Below are positions 48,988 through 58,724 of a stretch of DNA of 64,000 bases, in pieces. The notes under the pieces were generated by a model, which was not told where the DNA came from, ran no database searches, and saw only the letters and a list, made by a program, of their open reading frames with translations. Positions within the stretch are counted from its first letter, which is position 1, and every line of letters starts with the position of its first letter. The translations under genes and the position numbers were made by a program. Source of the stretch: Jonesia denitrificans DSM 20603 (lineage in GTDB: Bacteria > Actinomycetota > Actinomycetes > Actinomycetales > Cellulomonadaceae); assembly GCF_000024065.1 (NCBI RefSeq), contig NC_013174.1:1922001-1986000 (forward strand), given 5' to 3'.

Positions 48988-49905
48988 ATGGCCTCATCTT
49001 CTGACATTATCGTCTCGCACGTTACGAAGGAGTTCGGTCCGGTTCGCGCTGTTGACGATTTGTCGTTTACGGTGCGTTCGGGGCGCGTCACTGGTTTCTT
49101 GGGTCCTAATGGGTCTGGGAAAACGACGACGCTGCGAATTCTGCTGGGTTTGGTCCGCGCATCGTCAGGCGAAGCAACGTTCGCCGGTACTCGGTACGCG
49201 GATCTGACTCACCCCCTCACCCACGTGGGAGCGTCGCTCGAGGCGACGAGTTTCCACCCAGGGCGTTCCGCGCTGAACCATTTGCGCTCGTATGCGCCTC
49301 TTGCCCAGGCTGACGATGCGCGTTGCCGTGACTTGTTAGCACTGGTGGGGTTGGCACAGGTTGCCGATCAGCGCATCGGCGGTTTTTCTTTGGGGATGCG
49401 CCAGCGTCTTGCTTTGGCTGCGTCCCTGCTGGGCGACCCCGATTATTTACTTCTCGATGAGCCCGCGAACGGGTTGGATCCCGCTGGTATTCGGTGGTTG
49501 CGTGGGTTCTTGCGGTCACTTGCTCAGCAAGGCAAGACCGTGTTGGTGTCGTCGCACATGCTGTCGGAGGTGCAGCACTCAGTCGATGATGTGGTCATCA
49601 TCTCGCGCGGGCAACTGCGCCACCAGTCGTCCATGGAGGGACTTGCCGCCCTGTCTGTCCCGCGTGTCCGGGTTGCCAGCCCTGATGTGGACAAACTAGC
49701 GGGGATCGCCCAATCACAGGGGTGGACTATTGTGCAGTCGCACCCGGCCTCCTCGGAGCGTCCAGGCGTGTTGGACCTCGAAGGTGTTGGGCTTGCTGCT
49801 GTGGGTGAAGCTGCTTTTGTCGCGGGTGTCATGGTGCAGGAACTCACTGACCTGACGGAATCACTAGAAGATGTCTTTTTGCGTTTAACTGAGGGGATGA
49901 ACTGA
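48988..49905 (+). CDS. ABC exporter ATP-binding protein
   Basis: 305 residues. Walker A is GPNGSGKTTTLRI, the signature GFSLGMRQRLALA, Walker B YLLLDEPANGLDP and the switch histidine in VSSHMLSEV. It belongs to the CcmA/BcrA-like single-cassette family for lipid-active peptides and drugs. The ATG is 9 bp after the kinase stop, and the stop overlaps the permease start (TGATG). Confidence 0.95.
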   Translation: MASSSDIIVSHVTKEFGPVRAVDDLSFTVRSGRVTGFLGPNGSGKTTTLRILLGLVRASSGEATFAGTRYADLTHPLTHVGASLEATSFHPGRSALNHLRSYAPLAQADDARCRDLLALVGLAQVADQRIGGFSLGMRQRLALAASLLGDPDYLLLDEPANGLDPAGIRWLRGFLRSLAQQGKTVLVSSHMLSEVQHSVDDVVIISRGQLRHQSSMEGLAALSVPRVRVASPDVDKLAGIAQSQGWTIVQSHPASSERPGVLDLEGVGLAAVGEAAFVAGVMVQELTDLTESLEDVFLRLTEGMN

Positions 49906-50714
49906 TGCGTCAGGTCATTGTGAGTGAGTACCGCAAACTGGTCACCACTCGGATGTGGTGGGTGTTGCTCATCATCATGACGGCTTACATGGCCTTGACT
50001 GCGGGCATGCTTGCAGCGTTGTTTGGTATGGGCGAGTCGGGGTCGTTGGGCGCCGAGGGCGCTCCGGTGTCGATGATGTCTGATGAGCAGATCACTGCCG
50101 CGGTGTACACAACAGCTGTGTCCTTTGGGTACGTGTTCCCTGCGGTTATTGGGGTGATGTCCTTTGGTGGCGAGTTCCGCCACAAAACAATCACCGACAC
50201 GTTGTTGGCGGTTCCGCATCGCACCCGCCTGTTGGGCGCAAAGCTCATTTCGGCTCTTCCGATGGGGCTCATGTATGGGGTGGCAGGCACCGCCGGTTGC
50301 GTTGCTGTCGGAGCTGGTATTTTTGCTGCTTTTGACATTGATCCCATGCTGTCGTCTGGGGAGACCTGGGAAATCATTGGTCGTTCCGTGTTGGCGTTGA
50401 CCATGTGGCTCATCACAGGGGTGGCGTTGGGGGCATGGCTCACTAATCAGGTTGCCGCCATTGTTGTCCTGCTTGTGTTCACGCAGTTCGTGGAACCCAT
50501 TGTGCGCATGTTCTTACCGCAGTTGTCCTGGGGCGAGGGTGTGGCCAAGTATCTGCCTGGCGCGGCAGGGGACGCGATTGCTGGGGGAAGTTTCTTCTCC
50601 ACGGTCGGCACTGAACTGTTGCCGATGTGGCAAGGGGTCCTTGTGTTGGCCGCGTACACAGTGGTGTTCGCGCTTGTTGGTCGGTTGACGTCACTGGCAC
50701 GAGACATCTCGTAA
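49905..50714 (+). CDS. ABC-2 type exporter permease
   Basis: 269 residues with six hydrophobic segments, starting RQVIVSEYRKLVTTRMWW, the usual opening of ABC-2 permeases; MSFGGEFRHKTITDTLLAVPHR is the conserved loop that couples to the ATPase. It forms the membrane part of the exporter driven by the preceding gene. The substrate is unknown; BceAB-type large extracellular domains are absent, so bacitracin-type sensing by the permease is unlikely. A long hairpin follows. Confidence 0.92.
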   Translation: MRQVIVSEYRKLVTTRMWWVLLIIMTAYMALTAGMLAALFGMGESGSLGAEGAPVSMMSDEQITAAVYTTAVSFGYVFPAVIGVMSFGGEFRHKTITDTLLAVPHRTRLLGAKLISALPMGLMYGVAGTAGCVAVGAGIFAAFDIDPMLSSGETWEIIGRSVLALTMWLITGVALGAWLTNQVAAIVVLLVFTQFVEPIVRMFLPQLSWGEGVAKYLPGAAGDAIAGGSFFSTVGTELLPMWQGVLVLAAYTVVFALVGRLTSLARDIS

Positions 50715-51075
50715 TGGTGTGTCGACCCATGGTGCACTGACCGCGCCGCGAGTCCATAATATGGACGCTTTGGAATCCGGCCCTCTTGTTCGCTTCAAGC
50801 GAACAAGAGGGCCGGTTCGTCATTTCTTCACCTCCCACCAACCAAAACCCACTGCCCCCACCGGAAAACTGGCAGTATTTTGACGACACCAAAGCACCCC
50901 ATGGAAGGCCCTTTACCCACAGATAACAGCGTTCCTCCGATCCTCCACTTCCGCACCACATCTACACCCGCCCACCGGGCCAACCTCACAGAACTTCTAG
51001 GCCCAAGGCCCTACCCTAGTGAGAGGAAGCCACCACACCCGGTGGAAACAATGCGTGAAAGTGGGCGAACCCAAC
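50715..51075 (+). other. Intergenic region before kgd
   Basis: 361 bp without a gene. It holds the hairpin at 50777-50815, then a C/A-rich stretch and, about 60 bp before kgd, TACCCT (51012-51017), a possible -10 element, followed by GAGAGGAAG. No open frame that looks coding was seen. Confidence 0.5.
50777..50815. terminator. Terminator after the ABC exporter operon
   Basis: A near-perfect 39-bp palindrome: arms 50777-50795 and 50797-50815 match over 19 nt around a single C, so the working loop is about 5 nt. TTCGTCATTTCTT follows. Confidence 0.85.
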
Positions 51076-54000
51076 GTGTCCTCCAATGCTGAGTCAACGT
51101 CGATCGGCACCTCAAACACCGACTTCGGAGCCAACGAATGGCTTGTCGACGAAATCCGCGAGCAATACCTCGCGAACCCCGACTCCGTCGCACCAGAATG
51201 GCGTGAATACTTCGCCTCCGCGACCCCCGCACCAGCAACAACCCCCACCACCCCAGCCCCCGCCCCACGCGAGTCGCAAGCAGAACGCGAAACCCGCAAA
51301 CAACACCAGGCAGCCACCGTGAGCACACCAGAACCCACAAGTGCCCCCAGCCCAGAACGGCCCGTCGCGACCGCGCAGCCTGCCACCGCACCCTACGCAG
51401 CCCAAGCAAAACGCGCATCGAAAGTCGTTAACGACGACACACCCGACAACATCGAACGCCTCAAAGGCCCAGCCGCGCGACTCATCAAAAACATGGAGAC
51501 CAGCCTCGAGGTCCCCACCGCCACATCCGTGCGCGCCATCCCCGCCAAGCTCATGGTGGACAACCGCATCGTCATCAACAACCACCTCGTACGCACCCGC
51601 GGTGGCAAAGTATCCTTCACCCACCTCATCGGATTCGCGCTCGTTGAAGCCCTCGCTGACATGCCAGCCATGAACGCCGGGTACCTCGAGCAGGACGGAA
51701 AACCCGCTGCGGTTTATCCCGCGCACGTCAACATCGGTCTTGCCATTGACATCCAAAAGCCTGACGGCACCCGCCAACTCCTGGTCCCGGCCATCAAAAA
51801 GGCCGACACCATGGACTTTGCTCAGTTTGTCAGCGCCTATGAAGACGTTGTCCGCCGCGCTCGCCAGGGCAAACTCGACATTACTGACTTCCAAGGTGTC
51901 ACCGTCTCCCTGACGAACCCCGGCACCATCGGAACCGTCCACTCCGTCCCGCGCCTCATGAAAGGCCAAGGAGCCATCATCGGGGTCGGGGCCATGGACT
52001 ACCCGGCAGAATTTGCTGGTGCCTCCACAGAACAACTCTCCCGCATGGGTGTCTCCAAAGTCCTCACCCTCACCTCCACCTACGACCACCGCATCATCCA
52101 AGGTGCACAGTCCGGTGACTTCCTGCGCATCATCGCAACCAAACTTCTGGGTGAAGACGGCTTCTACGACCGCGTGTTCCAGGCGCTACGCATCCCCTAC
52201 GAACCCGTTCGTTGGGTACGCGACAACACCATCAACGCAGACGCCGAAGCGGAAAAACCAGCGCGTATTGCCGAACTCATCCACTCCTACCGGTCCCGCG
52301 GCCACCTCATGGCTGACACAGACCCCCTCGCCTACCGACAACGGCGCCACACTGACCTCGACATTCAAACCCACGGGTTGACCCTGTGGGACCTCGACCG
52401 AGTCTTCCCCGTCCACGGGTTCTCCGGCCGGTCCAAAATGTCATTGCGCGACATCCTCGGGATCCTCCGGGACTCTTACTGCCGGACCGTCGGCATCGAG
52501 TACATGCACATCGCTGACCGCGACCAACGCGCATGGTTCCAAGAACGCCTCGAAAACCCCTACGAGCGGACTCCCCGCGAGGAACAACTGCGGATTCTGC
52601 GCCGCCTCAACGCTGCAGAAGCCTTTGAAACGTTCCTGCAAACCAAGTTCGTGGGGCAAAAACGGTTCTCACTCGAAGGAGGCGAATCGATCATCCCGAT
52701 GCTGGACGCCATTTTGTCCAGCGCCGCTGAAGGTGGCCTCGATGAGGTGTCCATCGGGATGGCACACCGCGGACGCCTCAACGTGCTCGCGAACATTGCC
52801 GGAAAGAGCTACGGACAGATCTTCGCTGAATTTGAAGGCAACCTCGACCAGCGTACCTACCAGGGATCTGGCGATGTGAAGTACCACCTCGGCACGGAAG
52901 GGACCTTCACCGCAGAATCTGGGGCAACCACAAAGGTATCCCTGGCAGCAAACCCCTCCCACCTCGAAGCGGTCAACCCCGTCCTGGAGGGGATCGTCCG
53001 GGCAAAACAAGACCGTATCGATCTAGGCGGCGACGGGTTCTCCGTCCTACCAATCCTCGTTCACGGTGACGCCGCGTTCGCAGGACAAGGCGTGGTCATG
53101 GAGGTTTTGAACCTCTCCCAGCTACGGGGATACCGCACCGGTGGCACCATCCACCTCATCATCAACAACCAAGTAGGATTCACCACCGGACCATCAAACT
53201 CACGGTCCACCCACTACGCCACCGACGTTGCCAAGGGCTACCAAGTACCCGTCTTCCACGTCAACGGTGACGACCCTGAAGCTGTTGTACGCATCGCACG
53301 GCTTGCTTTCGACTACCGGGAACGGTTCAACCAAGACGTCATCATCGACATGGTGTGCTACCGCCGCCGTGGACACAACGAAGGTGATGACCCGTCAATG
53401 ACCCAACCGCTGATGTACAACCTCATTGAAGCGAAGAACTCGGTGCGTAAGCTCTACACCGAAACTCTCGCATCCCGTGGCGACATCAGCGACGAGGAAG
53501 CTGCCGAAGCTCTCCAGGACTACCAAAACCAACTCGAACGTGTCTTCACCGAAACACGAGAAGGCGGTTTCGTCCCACCCGCCGACACCGAACCTGTCGC
53601 AGGTTTGGAGCGCCCTGAGTCCCAGCGTGAAGACGCCGGCACCATGGTCGGATGGCAAACAGCTGTCCCACAGTCAGTCCTTGACCGCATTGGTGATGCC
53701 CACATCAACCCACCTGCCGGATTCACCGTGCACACAAAGCTGCGGCAACTGCTTGATAAGCGCCACAAAATGGTGAGTGAAGGTGGCATTGACTGGGGTT
53801 ACGCCGAGATTTTGGCGTTTGGTTCCCTCCTCATGGAAGGAACTCCTGTTCGACTCGCTGGGCAAGACTCTCGACGCGGCACCTTCGTGCAACGGCACGC
53901 GGTTCTCCACGACCGCAACACCGGGGCAGAATGGACTCCCCTGCTGTACTTGTCCGCCGACCAAGCAAAGTTCTGGGTCTATGACTCATCACTGTCCGAA

Positions 54001-54831
54001 TATGCGTGCCTCGGATTTGAGTACGGGTACTCCGTGGAGCGCCCCGACGCACTCGTGCTGTGGGAAGCCCAATTTGGCGACTTCGTCAACGGGGCTCAAA
54101 CAGTGATCGACGAGTTCATTTCCTCCGCAGAGCAAAAGTGGTCACAGAACTCCTCAGTGGTTCTCCTCCTCCCACACGGGTATGAAGGACAAGGACCCGA
54201 CCACTCCTCGGCACGCATCGAGAGGTTCTTGCAACTGTGCGCTGAGAACAACATGACGATCGCCTATCCCTCAACTCCAGCCCAGTACTTCCACCTTCTG
54301 CGGCACCAAGCGTACGCACGCCCTCGCCGCCCGCTGGTCGTCATGACACCAAAGTCCATGCTTCGACTCAAAGCAGCCGCATCAACACCCGCAGATTTCA
54401 CCTCAGGCACATTCCGACATGTCATTGGTGACGACGCTGCCGCTGCACGCGCCGCCCAGGGGGGAACAATTGACCGCGTCGTCGTGTCCACCGGGAAAAT
54501 CTCCTGGGAGCTCCTCGCCCACGCGAAGAAGACCCACGACACCTCCACTGCTTTTGTTCGCCTAGAACAGCTTTATCCGCTCGATGGTGACCAACTCCGT
54601 GAGGCGTTGGCACCCTTTGGGGATGCTGAAGTGGTGTGGGTCCAAGAAGAACCCGAAAACCAGGGTGCCTGGCCATTCCTTGCCCTGAACCTTCCCCAAC
54701 TGATAGAAGGACGCTCCCTGCGTGTTATCGCCCGCCCTGCATCCGCATCGCCAGCAGTCGGTATCGCCAAGGTGCACAAAGCGGAACAAGATAGCCTGAT
54801 TCAACGAGCTTTTGACCGCGACAACACGTAG
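51076..54831 (+). CDS. kgd: Fused 2-oxoglutarate decarboxylase/dehydrogenase E1 with succinyltransferase domain
   Basis: 1251 residues from the GTG at 51076; GTGs at 51055 and 51061 are also in frame, and the ribosome binding site is weak in each case. The N-terminus ([29 protein letters not shown]) is the E1 docking segment. A Pro/Ala linker follows, then an E2-like acyltransferase domain with [17 protein letters not shown], then the thiamine-diphosphate E1 with [15 protein letters not shown], the [18 protein letters not shown] cofactor site and [13 protein letters not shown]. This fusion, known as Kgd/OdhA, is restricted to actinobacteria, where the FHA protein GarA/OdhI regulates it. It runs the oxidative TCA step. 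It is followed by a hairpin and an SGNH-like gene. Confidence 0.97.
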   Translation: MSSNAESTSIGTSNTDFGANEWLVDEIREQYLANPDSVAPEWREYFASATPAPATTPTTPAPAPRESQAERETRKQHQAATVSTPEPTSAPSPERPVATAQPATAPYAAQAKRASKVVNDDTPDNIERLKGPAARLIKNMETSLEVPTATSVRAIPAKLMVDNRIVINNHLVRTRGGKVSFTHLIGFALVEALADMPAMNAGYLEQDGKPAAVYPAHVNIGLAIDIQKPDGTRQLLVPAIKKADTMDFAQFVSAYEDVVRRARQGKLDITDFQGVTVSLTNPGTIGTVHSVPRLMKGQGAIIGVGAMDYPAEFAGASTEQLSRMGVSKVLTLTSTYDHRIIQGAQSGDFLRIIATKLLGEDGFYDRVFQALRIPYEPVRWVRDNTINADAEAEKPARIAELIHSYRSRGHLMADTDPLAYRQRRHTDLDIQTHGLTLWDLDRVFPVHGFSGRSKMSLRDILGILRDSYCRTVGIEYMHIADRDQRAWFQERLENPYERTPREEQLRILRRLNAAEAFETFLQTKFVGQKRFSLEGGESIIPMLDAILSSAAEGGLDEVSIGMAHRGRLNVLANIAGKSYGQIFAEFEGNLDQRTYQGSGDVKYHLGTEGTFTAESGATTKVSLAANPSHLEAVNPVLEGIVRAKQDRIDLGGDGFSVLPILVHGDAAFAGQGVVMEVLNLSQLRGYRTGGTIHLIINNQVGFTTGPSNSRSTHYATDVAKGYQVPVFHVNGDDPEAVVRIARLAFDYRERFNQDVIIDMVCYRRRGHNEGDDPSMTQPLMYNLIEAKNSVRKLYTETLASRGDISDEEAAEALQDYQNQLERVFTETREGGFVPPADTEPVAGLERPESQREDAGTMVGWQTAVPQSVLDRIGDAHINPPAGFTVHTKLRQLLDKRHKMVSEGGIDWGYAEILAFGSLLMEGTPVRLAGQDSRRGTFVQRHAVLHDRNTGAEWTPLLYLSADQAKFWVYDSSLSEYACLGFEYGYSVERPDALVLWEAQFGDFVNGAQTVIDEFISSAEQKWSQNSSVVLLLPHGYEGQGPDHSSARIERFLQLCAENNMTIAYPSTPAQYFHLLRHQAYARPRRPLVVMTPKSMLRLKAAASTPADFTSGTFRHVIGDDAAAARAAQGGTIDRVVVSTGKISWELLAHAKKTHDTSTAFVRLEQLYPLDGDQLREALAPFGDAEVVWVQEEPENQGAWPFLALNLPQLIEGRSLRVIARPASASPAVGIAKVHKAEQDSLIQRAFDRDNT

Positions 54832-54860
54832 TGCGCAGCAAACTTTGAGCGACACCATAC

Positions 54861-54902
54861 CCAACCCTGAGCGCACAACACCCTTCTCGCGCTTAGGGTT
54901 GG
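54861..54902 (+). terminator. kgd terminator
   Basis: CCAACCCTGAGCGC (54861-54874) pairs with GCGCTTAGGGTTGG (54889-54902) over 14 bp with one G-U; 14-nt loop. Confidence 0.7.
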
Positions 54903-54933
54903 GGGAGGAACTCAATGAAGGCAAGGAGTGCGC

Positions 54934-55536
54934 GTGACAGAAACACAGCTGCGGATCGCGGTCATCGGTGACGAACTCGTCGCTGGGGTGGGCGACCCCA
55001 AAGGGCTGGGCTGGTTAGGTCGTGTCATCGCACGCACGCACACAGGGGTCACGACGATGGCGTTCCCCCTGGCAGTCCCAGGCGAAACAACGACAGAAAT
55101 GTCAGCACGATGGGAAGACGAAGTTATTCGCCGTTCCAGCAACGACCCTGATGTCGACCATCGGCTAGTCATCGGGTTAGGTATCGCTGATATCACGGCT
55201 GGGCTGTCTGTGGCACGCTCACGTCTCAACCTCGCCAACATTCTTGACCTTGCTGAACAACGAAAGATGAAAACTTTCGTGGTGGGCCCCCCTCCATGTG
55301 TCCCCGATTTATCGGCACACATTGAAGAGTTGTCCCATGCCTACGCGGACGTTGCTGATCGGCGGCGAGTCCCCTACGTCGATACATTCCACCCACTGGT
55401 CAACCACGATCAGTGGTATTCAGACCTTGCCGTCAACGCGGGCCCTTATCCTGCCCAAGCCGGGTACGGGCTGATTGCATGGCTTGTTCTGCATTCAGGG
55501 TGGTATTCCTGGTTGGGATTACCTGAAGATCAGTAA
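54934..55536 (+). CDS. SGNH/GDSL-like protein without catalytic serine
   Basis: 200 residues from the GTG at 54934, which has AAGGAG 5 nt upstream. The fold is SGNH-like: block I reads AVIGDELVAGVGDPKGLGW, block III is probably LVIGLGIADITAG, and the C-terminal block is PAQAGYGLIAWLVL. The serine of the GDS motif is Glu, and the D-x-x-H pair near the end is not seen (NAGPYPAQAG). Either it is a non-catalytic member or it uses other residues. I recall similar GDE proteins in related actinobacteria, so it may be a conserved subfamily. There is no signal peptide, so it is cytoplasmic. Confidence 0.8.
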   Translation: MTETQLRIAVIGDELVAGVGDPKGLGWLGRVIARTHTGVTTMAFPLAVPGETTTEMSARWEDEVIRRSSNDPDVDHRLVIGLGIADITAGLSVARSRLNLANILDLAEQRKMKTFVVGPPPCVPDLSAHIEELSHAYADVADRRRVPYVDTFHPLVNHDQWYSDLAVNAGPYPAQAGYGLIAWLVLHSGWYSWLGLPEDQ

Positions 55537-55555
55537 CAACGACCACCACCAGCAC

Positions 55556-55597
55556 TGTGGCCGCTCATCAACGTCGCACCGTTGATGAGCGGCCACA
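55556..55597. terminator. Bidirectional hairpin between SGNH gene and pilT
   Basis: A perfect 18-bp stem, 55556-55573 with 55580-55597, 6-nt loop, between convergent genes. Confidence 0.85.
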
Positions 55598-55630
55598 CTG
55601 TATTGACCTGGGGTGAACACCCGTGGACAC

Positions 55631-56716
55631 CTACATGATGAGTCCGGCTCCACGCAGTTCAATGGTGAGATCCTGTGGGTTGCTTGCCACAGTGCACGCG
55701 TCTTCGTAACGCACCACACCATCGCGCACGAGACCAAAAAGATGCTGGTCAAAGGTTTGCATGTTGTAGTACTCACCATCAGCGATGAGGTCAGTCAACG
55801 AAGCTGTCGTTGACGGCGCAATGATTGCCTCAGCGGTGCGGCCTGTGTTGATCATGACCTCTGCAACAACGTGCCGGCCTTCGTTATCAGCTCGGCGGAC
55901 CAACCGCTGGGACACGATCCCCCGCAACGACTGAGCAAGCGCCATCCGCACCTGCATTTGTTCGTGTGAGGGGAAGAAATCGACGATGCGGTTGACCGTT
56001 TCCTCTGCATCGATTGTGTGGAGGGTGGACAGCACGAGGTGCCCAGTTTCACCGGCTTGAAGGGCAGCACGCACTGTCTCGGCGTCACGCATCTCCCCCA
56101 CCAAAATAACATCTGGGTCTTGCCGCATCGCAGCGCGTAATGCGCTGTTGAAGTCTGCAGTGTCAAACCGCACTTCTCGTTGTGAGACGATCGCCTTTTT
56201 GTCACTGTGCAGCACCTCAATTGGGTCTTCAATAGTGACAATATTGACTTCACGGAGCGTGTTGATCAGGTCCACCATCGATGCGAGCGTCGTTGATTTC
56301 CCTGACCCAGTGGGCCCTGTCACCAGGACAAGTCCGCGTGGTTCCAACGCAAGTTCCCCAACAACTTCAGGCAACCCCAGCTCATGTAACGACATGGCAT
56401 GTTCTGCGACCCGCCGAAACACAATACCCACCATGCCGCGGGCCCGGTAGGCGTTCACACGGAAACGTCCCACCCCCTGGAGGTAGTAGGCGAAGTCTGT
56501 TTCGTGGTTGGTGAGGAACTCTTGGTGCAGTTGTTCGGGTAACACTTCTTCGAGCATGCGTGCGGTGTCACCGTCAGTGAGATCGGGAACCTGCAGTCGC
56601 CTTAACCGCCCGTCCACTCGGACACGTGGCACTGAACCAGCTTTAATGTGCAGGTCAGAACCACCCGTGGACACCAGGGCATGTAACAACGGAATCACAG
56701 ATTGTTCGAGGCTCAC
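55631..56716 (-). CDS. PilT-type pilus retraction ATPase
   Basis: 361 residues from the GTG at 56716, the usual PilT length. The frame is open to 56956 and an ATG at 56863 is possible, but the extra part is not conserved and would run through the bL37 promoter. The N-terminal PAS-like part contains GGSDLHIKAGSVPRVRVDGRLRRL; the motor has Walker A GPTGSGKSTTL, Asp box TIEDPIEVLH, Walker B DPDVILVGEMRDAETV and the His box HLVLSTLHT. AIRNEIRDL-like retraction signature is not obvious. No other pilus gene adjoins it here; a CpaE-like gene lies 7 kb to the right. Confidence 0.88.
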   Translation of the reverse strand: MSLEQSVIPLLHALVSTGGSDLHIKAGSVPRVRVDGRLRRLQVPDLTDGDTARMLEEVLPEQLHQEFLTNHETDFAYYLQGVGRFRVNAYRARGMVGIVFRRVAEHAMSLHELGLPEVVGELALEPRGLVLVTGPTGSGKSTTLASMVDLINTLREVNIVTIEDPIEVLHSDKKAIVSQREVRFDTADFNSALRAAMRQDPDVILVGEMRDAETVRAALQAGETGHLVLSTLHTIDAEETVNRIVDFFPSHEQMQVRMALAQSLRGIVSQRLVRRADNEGRHVVAEVMINTGRTAEAIIAPSTTASLTDLIADGEYYNMQTFDQHLFGLVRDGVVRYEDACTVASNPQDLTIELRGAGLIM

Positions 56717-56875
56717 GACACACACATCGGCGTTCTGGTCAGCGAACTTAACTGTTTTCCACCCGGCACCCGCACGGAGGGTGTCTCGCGTCACTTGTGA
56801 CGTCTGACCCTGCGTTTCGCAGACTGGCGCAGGTATGGAAAAATAGGTGGGTATTGCTGACATAAGGAGATCACC

Positions 56876-56950
56876 ATGAGCAAGCGTGGACGTAAGCGTC
56901 GCAGCCGTGCAGGGAAAGCAGCCAACCACGGCAAGCGCCCTAACGCATGA
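56876..56950 (+). CDS. 50S ribosomal protein bL37
   Basis: A 24-codon gene. It begins MSKRGRKRRSRAG and ends NHGKRPNA, matching from memory the mycobacterial large-subunit protein bL37, which binds 23S rRNA. AAGGAG lies 6 nt before the ATG, an ideal ribosome binding site. A 30-bp palindromic terminator begins 4 bp after the stop. About a third of residues are Lys or Arg. It is divergent from pilT, so its promoter should lie at about 56790-56850, where TATGGA and AAAATA offer a possible -10. Confidence 0.93.
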   Translation: MSKRGRKRRSRAGKAANHGKRPNA

Positions 56951-56954
56951 CATC

Positions 56955-56984
56955 ACAAGAGGGACCCCGCGGGGTCCCTCTTGT
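56955..56984. terminator. 30-bp perfect palindrome terminator
   Basis: ACAAGAGGGACCCCG and its reverse complement meet with no unpaired centre except the GCGC core. It lies 4 bp after bL37 and before the convergent rsrA. Confidence 0.88.
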
Positions 56985-57030
56985 CATATGCCTCGTTCGC
57001 CTCGCAGTGCGTGAGGGCTTCACTGCCCCG

Positions 57031-57306
57031 CTACTCCTCGACAATGCGCATTGTGGTGAATTGAGCGTGAATTCGTACCCGTAAATGGTCTGGTGCCTTT
57101 TGGGAACAGGACCGTTTCAACACTTTTTTGATCATGTCATCAATGGATAGCTCCGCCAAACACGGCGAGCACTGCGCGACATGATGACGCATTTTCTCTG
57201 CGTCTTCGCTCGTCATTTCTGAGTCAAGGTACTCAAAAATATGCGTGACCACGGACTGGCACTCTTCGGTGTCCAAGTTGATGTCATCACTGTATTTCTC
57301 ACTCAT
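57031..57306 (-). CDS. rsrA: Mycothiol-system anti-sigma factor RsrA
   Basis: 91 residues. The ZAS zinc motif HHVAQCSPC (H-x3-C-x2-C) is intact at about residue 41-49, with an earlier cysteine at 16. In S. coelicolor RsrA holds SigR until disulfide stress oxidises these cysteines and ejects zinc. The start ATG overlaps the sigR stop by 4 nt, ensuring 1:1 synthesis. Confidence 0.95.
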   Translation of the reverse strand: MSEKYSDDINLDTEECQSVVTHIFEYLDSEMTSEDAEKMRHHVAQCSPCLAELSIDDMIKKVLKRSCSQKAPDHLRVRIHAQFTTMRIVEE

Positions 57307-57950
57307 GGGGCTGTCTCCTCAACACCAGTATCTGCGGTGTGTGACGTTGCCGGAATGATGCCCTGGGAACGTGCATAGTCGCCCAACAAATCACGCAACT
57401 GGGCGCGCCCACGGTGAAGCCGAGACATGACCGTGCCAATCGGGGTGCCCATAATCTCAGCGATTTCCTTGTACGGAAACCCCTCCACATCAGCAAGATA
57501 CACAGCGATGCGGCGGTCCTCAGGAAGCTCTTGAAGTGCCCGGGTGATGTCCGAGTCAGGAAGACGCTCCAATGCTTCTGCCTCCGCTGACTTCAGTCCT
57601 GTCGACGTGTGCTGAGCGGCACGAGCAATCTGCCAATCCTCGATGTCTTCCGACTGGGATTGTTGCGGCTCACGTTGCTTCTTCCGGTACGAATTGATGT
57701 ACGTGTTTGTCAAAATTCGGTAGAGCCACGCCTTAAGATTTGTTTCCGGGCGGTACTGATGAAACGCCGCAAAAGCTTTTGTAAATGTCTCTTGAACAAG
57801 ATCCTCAGCATCCTGCGGATTACGTGTCATCCGCAACGCTGCAGCGTACAACTGGTCAAGGTGGACCAGCGCGTCCTGCTCAAAACGCAGCGCGCGAGCG
57901 TGCGCGTCCTCATGACCAGGAGCACGGGTCGTAGAATCGTCGGCTGTCAT
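57303..57950 (-). CDS. sigR: ECF sigma factor SigR/SigH
   Basis: 215 residues from the ATG at 57950. Region 2 ([27 protein letters not shown] with [15 protein letters not shown]) and region 4 ([45 protein letters not shown]) are complete. It directs the thiol-oxidative stress regulon. The frame stays open upstream to 58055, through the SigR-type promoter's start point, so a longer isoform like the inducible SigR-prime of S. coelicolor could be made (for example from the GTG at 58040). TAGGCT at 57959-57964 could drive a leaderless short form. Confidence 0.95.
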   Translation of the reverse strand: MTADDSTTRAPGHEDAHARALRFEQDALVHLDQLYAAALRMTRNPQDAEDLVQETFTKAFAAFHQYRPETNLKAWLYRILTNTYINSYRKKQREPQQSQSEDIEDWQIARAAQHTSTGLKSAEAEALERLPDSDITRALQELPEDRRIAVYLADVEGFPYKEIAEIMGTPIGTVMSRLHRGRAQLRDLLGDYARSQGIIPATSHTADTGVEETAP

Positions 57951-58048
57951 CACATCAGAGCCTAAGCCCGAAGACGCAATCACGCGCGTTTGACGCGCAG
58001 AACGTGCCACCGTGTCTGTGTCGATCGCTGTACAAGTCACAGCCAGCA

Positions 58049-58076
58049 CAACCACACACGTCCCTCACCTATTCCC
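58049..58076 (-). promoter_or_regulatory. SigR-dependent autoregulatory promoter
   Basis: On the minus strand, GGGAAT (58076-58071), an 18-bp spacer and GTTG (58052-58049) match the SigR/SigH consensus GGGAAT-N18/19-GTT. It lies about 100 bp upstream of the sigR ATG, so the sigma factor should amplify its own operon. Confidence 0.85.
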
Positions 58077-58178
58077 GCCACCCCAACACGCGCATCGACA
58101 CTTGCCGTAGCAGGACCACGCGTGCACCGTTACGCTGGGGACACAGATAACCAACCGCCGTGACCTTGGGGAGTACCT

Positions 58179-58664
58179 ATGTTGATCCGCCGCCTAGCTC
58201 AACCCATGATTGCATCAACGTTCATCGCACAAGGCCTCGACGCTGTCCGCCACCCCGACAAACACGTTGACCTCGCCAAAGACAAAGTCGACCGGGTCAC
58301 CACAGCCGCAGGACTCGGTGCGATCTCCCCCACCCAACTCGGGCTGGTTGTCCGCGCACACGGCGCACTGACTGTTCTCCTCGGCCTGAAAGTCGCCCTC
58401 GGGAAAAAACCGCGCGGCGCAGCCACCCTCCTCGCACTCACCAACGCGCCCGTCGTCAGCCTCTACCTGCCCGAATCCTCCACCGAAGCCAAAGACCCAG
58501 AGGTTTCTGGACCCTTCATCGCCCGTCTCACCGCACTAGGCGCGATCCTCATGCTCGCCACCGACCGAGGCGGTAAACCGTCGGTCGGATGGCGCATCAA
58601 CAAAGCCGCACACGACGCCAAAGGGTCACTCGCAGACCGGAAAGACGCCATTTTGGCGAACTAA
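58179..58664 (+). CDS. DoxX-family membrane protein
   Basis: 161 residues starting MLIRRLAQPMIASTFIAQGLDAVRHP, the conserved N-terminus of actinobacterial DoxX-like proteins. Hydrophobic segments follow at about 7-20, 55-75, 82-98 and 110-125, giving the family's four-helix bundle. In mycobacteria DoxX partners SodA and SseA against radical stress. Here it lies just beyond sigR-rsrA, divergent from it, which may hint at a stress role. A GGGGAG site lies before the ATG. Confidence 0.85.
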   Translation: MLIRRLAQPMIASTFIAQGLDAVRHPDKHVDLAKDKVDRVTTAAGLGAISPTQLGLVVRAHGALTVLLGLKVALGKKPRGAATLLALTNAPVVSLYLPESSTEAKDPEVSGPFIARLTALGAILMLATDRGGKPSVGWRINKAAHDAKGSLADRKDAILAN

Positions 58665-58724
58665 CCCGCGACCGCCCAGTAAGACCACTGTTCGCCACAC
58701 CCACCCACCCACTAGGCTGTGGTC

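Noticed and set aside
51112-52101. 329-codon minus-strand frame opposite kgd
   Set aside because: Gly/Val/Asp-rich antisense shadow of the conserved kgd acyltransferase domain.
56717-56956. Longer pilT start (ATG at 56863 or upstream)
   Set aside because: Would overlap the bL37 leader or gene and adds residues without PilT similarity; kept only as an alternative.
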